Source: an uncultured Christensenella sp.
GTDB taxonomy: Bacteria > Bacillota > Clostridia > Christensenellales > Pumilibacteraceae
Length of the DNA stretch: 64,000 nt
Assembly: GCA_949948895.1 (NCBI GenBank)
Contig: CATLHE010000006.1
Location: forward strand, 55,046 to 119,045
Reading direction: 5' to 3'
Shown here piece after piece: positions 21,168-29,462 of the stretch. The notes beneath the pieces are model-generated. The model saw only the letters and a list, made by a program, of their open reading frames with translations, did not search any database and was not told where the DNA came from. The position numbers and the translations under genes are program-made. Positions within the stretch are counted from its first letter, which is position 1, and each line of letters opens with the position of its first letter.

Positions 21168-21323
21168 TGATTATCACCCGAATTGTTTTTTTCAGTATAC
21201 AACTATTTGATGAAAAACGCTTAAAGTACAACCATTAGCCGTACAATTTAAATTTACAAAGATATTGTGATACGATTTGATTGTTGGCGGTAACGTAGAG
21301 CATTTATCAGGTGAGGTGTCGTT

Positions 21324-21596
21324 ATGAGAGAGCAAATATGTGAGTGTTACAGGTGCAGGCATTTTGACAGGTATTATGTCGTAAACGACGGCAGATACGT
21401 AAAGACGCGCTACGATATTTGTTTGAAGTCCAAGTCGAACGTGGAAATACATGACGGGTGCGACGGTTTTGATTATTATATTGCGCGGAAAAAGCATGAC
21501 AGATTATTGCTTTGCGATTGTTTAAACGTGTTATTGGCGCAAATTTCGGCTGTTCGCCAAACGTTGGATAATGAGCTTGACGACGAAGACAAATGA
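21324..21596 (+). CDS. Small Cys-rich protein (CxxCRHF...C...C), unknown function
   Basis: SD-like AGGTGAGGTG upstream; CECYRCRHFD...YDICLKSKSNVEIHDGCDGFD. Confidence 0.65.
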   Translation: MREQICECYRCRHFDRYYVVNDGRYVKTRYDICLKSKSNVEIHDGCDGFDYYIARKKHDRLLLCDCLNVLLAQISAVRQTLDNELDDEDK

Positions 21597-21825
21597 AACA
21601 GCTTGCTTGAATTGCAGATTTTGCCGTCACGCTTTTCGGGCTATGGAGTATTTGTTCATAGAAAGTAAGGCGTTTTATTGCGTGTACTGCGATATATTGA
21701 CCGAACGCCAAAATATATGCCGTTATTATGAACCGATAGCCGATAAATGCGCGTTGACGGCAAAACAGATAGACCGCGCGGCGGAAGCAGTAAGAAATAT
21801 TAAAAAGTATGTGGAAGGTGAGTAA
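21571..21825 (+). CDS. Small Cys-rich protein, probable paralog of the preceding ORF
   Basis: ACLNCRFCRHAF...FYCVYCDILTERQNICRYYEP; 26-nt overlap with upstream ORF. Confidence 0.6.
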   Translation: MSLTTKTNETACLNCRFCRHAFRAMEYLFIESKAFYCVYCDILTERQNICRYYEPIADKCALTAKQIDRAAEAVRNIKKYVEGE

Positions 21826-21871
21826 GCATTTGATTACGGGCTTCATGGCATGCGGAAATTATATAGCAACG

Positions 21872-22000
21872 AAAAACCCCGACGGTACGGGACCGACGGG
21901 GCAGTTCATTGCCGCAACGCGTGCGGCGTTCTATATTGTAAAACAATCATCAAATCAATAGATAAGAGGTCGCTTTACACTAGTATGGTGTGCAGATGCA
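21872..22000. repeat. Structured repeat element copy 3
   Basis: AACCCCG...CGGGG hairpin + GCCGCAACGCGTGCGGC + ATTGTAAAACAATCATCAAATC + ACACtagtatgGTGT. Confidence 0.88.
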
Positions 22001-22019
22001 CATGGGATTATTCGCGGAT

Positions 22020-22890
22020 TGTAATATTTTTTTGCAAGCCAAAGGCTTGGCGTCTGTCGTGTGTAGGCGTTGTCAATAATATTACGTTTCACCCGAATAA
22101 TAGCGGGGCATGGTGAGGTGTATCGTTTGTTTTGCGTTTCATATGTGCGGCGGTTCGCCTAGATTCTTCGCCTATGGCTCAGAATGACAGGAAACCATAT
22201 GTAACGCCTTTATTCGGGTGTCACGTAAAATAAATCATAACGTAAACACACGACAAAAACAATCTGTGATTGCAAGCTGTGCTTTGCGGCGTGCCGAGTC
22301 GTCACGCCCTACGAACAGGCGGCGAGTTATATCAAGTACAACGTTAGCCCGCCAACCAAATGTTGGACGTATGTCGTGTGTGGGCGTGGTCGAGGAATGG
22401 CGGTGCGCTCGAATAATTGCGGCGCGTGGAGAGGGGTGACAAGTGGTTTGGCGTTTACGTTCTGCGGCGGGTCGCCTAGATTCTTCGCCGATGGCTCAGA
22501 ATGGCAAGAAACCATATGCAAAGCAGTGAACAAAGACAGACATTGAGCAGAATATCCTACGCCATTTTACCTGTCATCCTGAGGCGAAGCCGAAGGATCT
22601 AGGGCGTTAGCCCGCATAGTTAGGGTAACGTTTGTTTTGTGTGTCAATCCTGCGGCGGTTCGCCTAGATTCTTCACTGCGTTCAGAATGACAAAAGGACG
22701 GCAAAAACCGTCCATAAATATGCCATGTAATTATTCGGGTGTCATGCAATATTTCCGACAATGCACACACACGACAGAAATCCAAACCGTGTTTGGTCGG
22801 GTGTAGCATGTAATTCACTGCAATGCAAACACACGACAAAAACAATCTGTGATTGCCAAGCTGTGATTGGCACGACGGGCGTCAAACATT
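22020..22890. repeat. Composite repeat block, related to 2160-2575
   Basis: Multiple hairpin/TGTCGTGTGT units (both orientations) plus GTCATCCTGAG / inverted units. Confidence 0.82.
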
Positions 22891-22930
22891 TGGATTGAAA
22901 AAGCCCCGATACCGCAACTACGGCTCGGGG
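22889..22930 (-). terminator. Intrinsic terminator of flotillin operon
   Basis: AAAGCCCCGA...TCGGGGCTTT. Confidence 0.8.
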
Positions 22931-22951
22931 CTTTGTTCGTGAGTGTTTTTA

Positions 22952-24406
22952 TCAGTTCTTGTTTTTGGGCTTTTTAAGCGATCCTGCGGGCTTTTTATCC
23001 TCGACGGGTGTTTGCTCGCCGTCGCTCGCTACGGGCTTACCGAGGAACTCAGGAAGCTCCATACCGTTCATCTTGAACAGCTCATTGAGCGGGGGAACCG
23101 CGCCGAGCATGCCCGAGAGGAAGTTTGCCGTTGTGGGCTTGCCGTCCTTCATGCTGTCCCAAACAGTGACTTTATCGATATGCAGGTTTTGTATAGCCTC
23201 GACCTGTTTCGTGACGAGCGTCTCGATCTTGTCGGCAATAAGCATCTTGACCGCGTCGTCGCTCGACCCGCCCGCGGCGGCGATGATCTTTCCGAAACCC
23301 TCCGCCTGTTTGGTGAGTATTTCGAGCTGACCTTTAGCTTCGGCTACGCGCTTTGCGTAAGCCGCGTCCGCTTCACCTTGCGCGCGGCGACGGATACGCT
23401 CGGCTTCCGCTTCCGCTTCGATCTCCGCTTTTTGTTTTTGTATCTCGGCATTGACGAGAACGTCCGCTTCGAGGGTAGCGCGTTCGCGTTTGGCACGCTC
23501 CATTTCGGCTTGCTGTTCGGCTTTATACGCTTCCTCATTGGCTTTTGCCTGAGCGATGAACTCTGCGGACTGCGCCGAACGGTTGGCTTCCGCTTCCGCC
23601 TCGCGGAGCAAAGCATTGGACTGGCTTATACGGACTTTGGATTTGTTCTCACCGTCGATAGCTTCGGAGTTGGCGGCGGCGACTTGAATACGCTGATCCT
23701 TGATAGCATTGGCTTCGGCTATCGAACCGTCGCGGTCTTTTTCGGCAACCGACTTTTTAGCGTCGTTGCGGGCCTGAGCGGCGGCTTCTTTACCGAGCGC
23801 GTCGATATAGCCGGACTCGTCGCTGATATCTGTAACGTTAACGTTGATAAGACGAAGACCTATCTTTTTAAGCTCGCCCTCGACGTTTACGGATACCGAT
23901 TCGAGGAATTTATCGCGGTTGGTGTTTATCTCCTCGATATCCATCGTCGCGATGATAAGACGGAGCTGACCGAAAATTATATCTTCGGCGTAGCGCTGTA
24001 TCTCGGTAGGCGAGAGGCTGCGCAGGCGTTCCGCCGCGTTCTGCATGATGCCGGGCTCGGTCGAGATACCTACGGTAAAGCGCGACGGCACGTCGATACG
24101 AATGTTCTGACGCGACAGCGCGTTTTTGAGGTCTATCTGGATAGATATAGGAGTGAGGTCGAGGAAGCTGTAGCCTTGAACGAACGGCCATATGAACGCC
24201 GCGCCGCCGTGGATACACTTGGCTGAACGCGCAGTGCCGTCGGACGATTTGCCTACGCGACCGTATATGACCATGATCTTATCGGACGGGCACTTTTTAT
24301 ACCGCGTCGCGATGATGACCACGATCAAGAGTATGAGCAAAACGGCGCCTATGACTCCGCCGACGATACCGCCGATCGCTCCTTGGGAAAGGGAAAGTAG
24401 TTGCAT
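22952..24406 (-). CDS. floT: Flotillin-like SPFH/band-7 protein
   Basis: N-term TM, ...NALSRQNIRIDVPSRFTVGISTEPGIMQNAAERL..., long Ala/Glu coiled coil; SD AAGGAG. Confidence 0.9.
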   Translation of the reverse strand: MQLLSLSQGAIGGIVGGVIGAVLLILLIVVIIATRYKKCPSDKIMVIYGRVGKSSDGTARSAKCIHGGAAFIWPFVQGYSFLDLTPISIQIDLKNALSRQNIRIDVPSRFTVGISTEPGIMQNAAERLRSLSPTEIQRYAEDIIFGQLRLIIATMDIEEINTNRDKFLESVSVNVEGELKKIGLRLINVNVTDISDESGYIDALGKEAAAQARNDAKKSVAEKDRDGSIAEANAIKDQRIQVAAANSEAIDGENKSKVRISQSNALLREAEAEANRSAQSAEFIAQAKANEEAYKAEQQAEMERAKRERATLEADVLVNAEIQKQKAEIEAEAEAERIRRRAQGEADAAYAKRVAEAKGQLEILTKQAEGFGKIIAAAGGSSDDAVKMLIADKIETLVTKQVEAIQNLHIDKVTVWDSMKDGKPTTANFLSGMLGAVPPLNELFKMNGMELPEFLGKPVASDGEQTPVEDKKPAGSLKKPKNKN

Positions 24407-24473
24407 GGGTTTCTCCTTATATAAAATAATTATTTGACTTGATTGGGGTTTTTATTTGGTCAATACTATTGAA

Positions 24474-25217
24474 CTATTTTTCGGTCTCTATGACTATCGA
24501 GGGCTTTTTGTATCGTGTGACCAACAAAAGGTTTGCGCCGAGGTGTCCTATTACCTTGATCTCGGAACCCGTCACTATCGGCTCGTCGCTGTCGGTGACC
24601 GCTTCGTATTCGGCATAACGCTCTTGCACTAACACGTTTATCTTGCCTTGACCCGCGCGCTTCGGGGGAACGGTGAGATATACCGTGCCGATCTTGCCTA
24701 CGGCGTTATTGGCGTTGAGCGTGCCGTTGTCTTGCAGTTTTTCAATGCCGATGAGCGCGCCCGCCATGCAGCATGCCGCTACAAATCCGCAGGCTACCGC
24801 AATAATGACTGCGTAGTACCAATCGAGCATGTAGCAGAGCGTGTAGCACATCCACGATCCCATCATAACAAAAGCCAATATCGAACGCAACGACAAAAGT
24901 TTAAGTCCGAATCCGCTTCCCGTTGATACTTCGGTATCGGAAATACCGCCGCTTCCGCCGTTACTCGTCATGTCGCCGACGTCTGTGTCAAACGCGCCGC
25001 CAAGCCCCGAGTCGGGAACGTCTGCGTCCAAGATACCGCCGCCGCTCGGAACGTCGGCGTCAAAAACTCCGCCGCCTCCGGGCATATCGCCGTCGAAACT
25101 GCCGTCGCTAGCTCCTCCTATGAGCATAAGGATTATTTGAATCAAAAGCACGGCAGTCGTAGCGCAAGCGATTATAAACGTCACTTGTTGCAGTACCGAC
25201 ATCGTGTTCCACCACAT
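24474..25217 (-). CDS. NfeD/YuaF-like membrane protein paired with flotillin
   Basis: TM segments, FDADVP Gly/Asp repeats, C-term OB-like NAVGKIGTVYLTVPPKRAGQGKINV; SD AGGAGG. Confidence 0.75.
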   Translation of the reverse strand: MWWNTMSVLQQVTFIIACATTAVLLIQIILMLIGGASDGSFDGDMPGGGGVFDADVPSGGGILDADVPDSGLGGAFDTDVGDMTSNGGSGGISDTEVSTGSGFGLKLLSLRSILAFVMMGSWMCYTLCYMLDWYYAVIIAVACGFVAACCMAGALIGIEKLQDNGTLNANNAVGKIGTVYLTVPPKRAGQGKINVLVQERYAEYEAVTDSDEPIVTGSEIKVIGHLGANLLLVTRYKKPSIVIETEK

Positions 25218-25363
25218 ATGTATATAAATCCTCCTAATTTGCTCAATTTTGACGAGTACAGTATACCACTAATATGCACATATTGTCAATTCATGTACGC
25301 AAATTTAATCAATTTTTAATGTGTATTTCCGCACGGTAAGGTCGGAGCAATTTCGTAACGCTA

Positions 25364-25393
25364 TTGACAAAAGCGGGGGGAATGCAATATAAT
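25364..25393 (+). promoter_or_regulatory. Promoter TTGACA-18-TATAAT ending 6 nt before GTG 25400
   Basis: Read directly. Confidence 0.8.
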
Positions 25394-25399
25394 ATATTC

Positions 25400-26746
25400 G
25401 TGTCAAGCGCGGTATTTACAGCCAAATCCATATTGCGCCCGATAAGACGGACGCGGTACTACAATGCCGACGGTACGCGCGCGTCAACCGTTCCGCAAAG
25501 AGTGAAAAAAGCTCCGTTCATAACGGCGGCTGTTATCGCGTTGCTTGCTATCCCGCTGATCGTAATGAACGCCGTGCGCACCGATCCCGAGCTTGCCGAG
25601 TGGTGGACGATCCATATCGCGCAAGGCTATACTAGGTTTGCGGGCGCTTTCACGTCGTGGCTTGCTATTTCGGTTTACGAGCTGCTTATCATTATATTGG
25701 TGTCGCTCTGTGTTTTTCTGTTTGTCAGGCTCGTCATAAATTTGAGTAAAAAGCGGTTTAAGGCGATACTTAACGGCGCGCTTGCCATGGGTGCGGCGGC
25801 GATGGTCGTTCTCAACTTATACATGGCGTCCATGGGGTTCGGGTATTACCGAGCGGACATGCCTCTTCCGCAAGCGGGCGCAAACTATAAAGGCGGTCAA
25901 GCGGCGATAGCGGCGCGATATTTCGTTGACGATTTTAATAAGCTTTGCGACAAACTCGAGCGCGACGAGAACGGCTGCGTTATATGCCCGTATGATTTCC
26001 GCGAGCTTTCCAAATTGATGGAAAAGGAATATTCGCGGCTCGACGACGAGTATTTCTTTTCGTATACGCCGCTGGCAAAGCCCGTGCTCAACAGTAAGCT
26101 GTTGTCGTGGCTGTCCATTACGGGCATTACGTTTTTGCCGATAGGCGAAGCGAGCGTCAATACCGACGTGCCGCCTACGACCGTTACGTACACGATGGCG
26201 CACGAGATAGCGCACACCAAGGGCGTACAGCGCGAGGGCGACGCAAATCTTATTTCGTATTACGTATTATTGTCGTCCGAAAACGATTATTTACGGTACT
26301 GCGGATATTACGCGACCATTTACGGCTTTATTCGTTCGGTGTCGCTCGCGGGCGAGTCGGAACAGTATTCGGAGATATACGATTCGGTGAGTAAAAAGCC
26401 GAACGCAGAGTACAAATATGCCGACGCGTATTGGGAGGCTCAGCCCGATATAATAGGCGAGCTCGGTGAGTTTTTCAATAATATTTACCTTGTATTCAAC
26501 GGCGCGTCGAACGGCACGGGCAGTTACAACAACGGCAATCAGTCGGGCGTCATCAAGCCCGTCGATCCCGAAACGGGCGATCCGATTATTGATCCCGATA
26601 CGCAAAAGCCCGTAATAATCCCCGTGTACTCGCAAGTCCAAAAATTATATTTCGCTTTATACGAGCAAAAGTTCGGTGTGCCGCCGATAGAAGTAAATAA
26701 GGCAATAGAAAAGCGCGCAAGACTTGCGCGCTTTAGTATCGATTAA
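25400..26746 (+). CDS. DUF3810-like membrane protein with HExxH metalloprotease motif
   Basis: TMAHEIAHTKGVQREGDAN; start revised from TTG 25364 (which is the -35 box) to GTG 25400. Confidence 0.75.
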   Translation: MSSAVFTAKSILRPIRRTRYYNADGTRASTVPQRVKKAPFITAAVIALLAIPLIVMNAVRTDPELAEWWTIHIAQGYTRFAGAFTSWLAISVYELLIIILVSLCVFLFVRLVINLSKKRFKAILNGALAMGAAAMVVLNLYMASMGFGYYRADMPLPQAGANYKGGQAAIAARYFVDDFNKLCDKLERDENGCVICPYDFRELSKLMEKEYSRLDDEYFFSYTPLAKPVLNSKLLSWLSITGITFLPIGEASVNTDVPPTTVTYTMAHEIAHTKGVQREGDANLISYYVLLSSENDYLRYCGYYATIYGFIRSVSLAGESEQYSEIYDSVSKKPNAEYKYADAYWEAQPDIIGELGEFFNNIYLVFNGASNGTGSYNNGNQSGVIKPVDPETGDPIIDPDTQKPVIIPVYSQVQKLYFALYEQKFGVPPIEVNKAIEKRARLARFSID

Positions 26747-26981
26747 AGCAGATCCTTGGGATCGTATTCGGGCGTCTTGTAAACGGCGGTGTCGGGCTTA
26801 TCGGCTATTTCCGTTTTAAAAACGCTTTGCCATTCTTGCGCGTCGTAGTCCTCTATCGTGCAAGTGATCCAGTGCTTGTCTGCGCCGAGATCGCGGGAGA
26901 GGACTTCCACTAAGTCTTTCGCGAGCTTTTGCTTTTGCTCTTCCTTCTGCCTTCGAGCATTTTTACAGAGATGTGGGGCAC
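26743..26981 (-). pseudogene. 4-oxalocrotonate tautomerase-like protein with apparent 1-nt deletion frameshift
   Basis: GTG-start frame reads (M)PHISVKMLEGR; shifted frame continues EEQKQKLAKDLVEVLSRDLGADKHWITCTIEDYDAQEWQSVFKTEIADKPDTAVYKTPEYDPKDLL*; SD AAGGAG present. Confidence 0.8.
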
Positions 26982-27637
26982 GGTGCGGTCTCCTTTATAT
27001 TTTGCTGTTTTTGTTTTTTCTTTAAGTCGGGCAAGAGCTTTAACTGCCTTAAAAGCGGGACCATGGCTAGCGTTATGCCTATGTTCACCGCGCTTACAGC
27101 GAGCTGCATAATTCTGGACGCGCCTATATACGCAAAGAAAGTCTTGTCGGCATAAGAGGCGAGTTTCAGATAGAACTTACACCAATACCATAGCGCAAAC
27201 GAGTCAAAGAGCAACGATACCAAAACGGTGCACATAATTCCCGAAAACAAGAACTTTGCGTAATGGTTTTTTACGGGGAAGTATTTATAGCACAGTCCCG
27301 CAAGCACGCCGTACATAGTGCAGCCGAGCGTGAGCAAGGGGTTTATCGCGCCTACGGGGAATATCAGCGCGCCGAGTATGTCCGATAAAAATCCGACTAC
27401 GCCGCCGCCGACGGGACCCAGCACCGCTGCGGCTATTAGCCATATAACGTAGATGGGCGTTATCTTAAAGTCTTTTGTGATGGTGAGCGCTTGTCCCGCG
27501 AACTTCATTACAAGCGCAAGAGCTGTGAATACCGCCGTATACGTCAGCCATTTGGTTGTTCCGAAAGACACTTTTTGCGAGCGGACTTTGGCGGATCTCA
27601 TGTCCGGAGTCGCAATTTCCTGTTGAGCTTTACTCAA
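26963..27637 (-). CDS. ECF transporter S component (folate/FolT-like)
   Basis: Multi-TM; ITPIYVIWLIAAAVLGPVGGGVVGFLSDILGALIFP...GAINPLLTLGCTMYGVLAGL; TTTACA-17-TATAAT upstream, SD AAGGAG. Confidence 0.82.
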   Translation of the reverse strand: MSKAQQEIATPDMRSAKVRSQKVSFGTTKWLTYTAVFTALALVMKFAGQALTITKDFKITPIYVIWLIAAAVLGPVGGGVVGFLSDILGALIFPVGAINPLLTLGCTMYGVLAGLCYKYFPVKNHYAKFLFSGIMCTVLVSLLFDSFALWYWCKFYLKLASYADKTFFAYIGASRIMQLAVSAVNIGITLAMVPLLRQLKLLPDLKKKQKQQNIKETAPCPTSL

Positions 27638-27750
27638 TGTCGGGCTTCTCCTTTTATTACGTCGCGTCCATGCGGATCGTGTCGCATTTCGGCAACTGAT
27701 TTGCCCGTATTATATCACGTGTATGCGGCGTTGTAAAGTATATTGACGAT

Positions 27751-29280
27751 CTATTTGCGCGCTCTTGCTGTTTTTTTGCGGCGCGGTTTAGGCTCGGTCA
27801 CGCTTTTATTCTTTTTATTTTCTTTGCGCGTGCGTATGACCGCGGCAAAATCGACCGCGCCGAACACTACGGACAGAAGCGCCATAAAGCACGCGCCGCC
27901 TATCGCCGCTATTATCATAGAAAATATGTTGTCGGGCAGAATGGCGTTTACATATTCGGTAAACTGCCAAGCGGGGTAGCTCGCGGCGAGACAGATAACG
28001 AGCGGGCGGATAAAAGTGAGTTTACAGCCCGACCGACGCTTTATGTCGATCACGTCCAGAACGGACGAGACGGTAAGGCTTACGCCAAACGCAATCATGA
28101 AAACGTCTATGGTAAAGCGCGAGTAAAAGCAGAATGATATTATATACATTACCGCCGCGCCGATGAGATAGTTTATGAGCGATTTCTTTTCGAGGTCGAG
28201 TGAGTTGAGCATTGACGACGCTATGTTTTCAAACGACAGCGGCAGTAAGAGCCACGCCGATTTTTTGAGGAACATGCCCGCGTCGGTATTGTCGTAAATG
28301 AGCGTTCCGAGGTCGTCGCCAAGCGCGCCGTACACAGGCAAGACTATCGCGGCAATGATTATCGAGAAAGTGAGCGCGCTCTCTATCTGCGAGCACATGC
28401 TTTTTTTGTCGCCGGCGGCGTAAGCCTGCGATAGCGTGGGTATCATGACAAACGCCAAAGACCCGACGACGGTTATCGGGAGATACAACAGCGGTAACGC
28501 CATGCCTACGCACGAGCCGTATATGTACATCGATTGGTCGGAGTTGAGCCCCGTGGACATCAATAGGAAGGGCACTGCTACGGCTATAATGTAGTTGTTT
28601 ATGCTTGAAGTCGTGCGCGACAGCGTTATCGGCACGGAAGAAGCCATAAGCGGCTTGAAATGCGCTTTGGGCGCGGACAGCTTGCGCTTGCCCGCGAAAT
28701 AGAATATCGCGCACGCGCCCGCCGATACCGCGCACGCGACCGTCATGGAAAGCGCTACCGCGGCGTTCTTGTCGCGGAAGAGCGTTATGAATACTACGCA
28801 CACCACTATGCGCGCGATCTGTTCTATGAGCTCGACAAGGCTGACAGAGGTGAATTTCTTTTCGCCCCACAGCACGCCGCGGAACGCCGAGTATACTCCC
28901 GAAAATACGAGCGCGGGCAGCATTATCATGACGAGCGTCATGGACTGCGCATCGGCAAACAGCGCGCCTATCGGCTTATTGAGCGCGAGCACCGCGCCGC
29001 ATATCAGTAGCGCCGTTACTATCTCCACGATGAGCGCCGCCGAACAGACCCCGCCGCTTTGCGCTCTTCCGTTTTTTGCGGTCAGCTTTGACACGACGAG
29101 CGGTATGCCCGAGGTCAAAAGCGTAAGCAGTACGAAAAAGAATGAGAGCGCAACGGAGTAGATACCCATGCCGACGGCGCCTATCTCGCGCGAGAGATAG
29201 ATCTTGAAAAGGAATCCGAGCGTGCGCTCGGTCACCGTAAACGCCGTCAGCGTTATTACTGCTTTTGCCATCGATTTCAT
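27751..29280 (-). CDS. MOP-superfamily lipid II/oligosaccharide flippase (SpoVB/MurJ-like)
   Basis: 12+ TM; KAVITLTAFTVTERTLGFLFKIYLSREIGAVGMGIYSVALSFF. Confidence 0.85.
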   Translation of the reverse strand: MKSMAKAVITLTAFTVTERTLGFLFKIYLSREIGAVGMGIYSVALSFFFVLLTLLTSGIPLVVSKLTAKNGRAQSGGVCSAALIVEIVTALLICGAVLALNKPIGALFADAQSMTLVMIMLPALVFSGVYSAFRGVLWGEKKFTSVSLVELIEQIARIVVCVVFITLFRDKNAAVALSMTVACAVSAGACAIFYFAGKRKLSAPKAHFKPLMASSVPITLSRTTSSINNYIIAVAVPFLLMSTGLNSDQSMYIYGSCVGMALPLLYLPITVVGSLAFVMIPTLSQAYAAGDKKSMCSQIESALTFSIIIAAIVLPVYGALGDDLGTLIYDNTDAGMFLKKSAWLLLPLSFENIASSMLNSLDLEKKSLINYLIGAAVMYIISFCFYSRFTIDVFMIAFGVSLTVSSVLDVIDIKRRSGCKLTFIRPLVICLAASYPAWQFTEYVNAILPDNIFSMIIAAIGGACFMALLSVVFGAVDFAAVIRTRKENKKNKSVTEPKPRRKKTARARK

Positions 29281-29424
29281 TGTAAGTATTCTATGCCGCC
29301 GCCTTTTGTAAAATGATATGACGTATGAATGTGTCGAACTTGCGTCTCGATAAATATGTTGCGCGGAGCTTAAGCGGTAAAAAACATTAGGATTATGTTA
29401 AAATTTGTCGAGTCGACCTTTTTG

Positions 29425-29456
29425 CTATTGTCAAACGCATTTAATTTTGATATAAT
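29425..29456 (+). promoter_or_regulatory. Promoter TTGTCA-17-TATAAT, 6 nt upstream of GTG 29463
   Basis: ttgtcaaacgcatttaattttgatataatcggtttgtgg. Confidence 0.75.
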
Positions 29457-29462
29457 CGGTTT

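Noticed and set aside
20227-22950. 23S/5S/tRNA genes downstream of the 16S
   Set aside because: I read this interval for conserved 23S, 5S and tRNA motifs and found none; the terminator and repeats occupy the space.
22943-24226. 427-aa plus-strand ORF
   Set aside because: Antisense to flotillin; composition is the reverse complement of the Ala/Glu-rich coiled coil.
27637-27710. THF/folate riboswitch upstream of the ECF S-component
   Set aside because: The leader is short and I could not match it to the THF riboswitch consensus.
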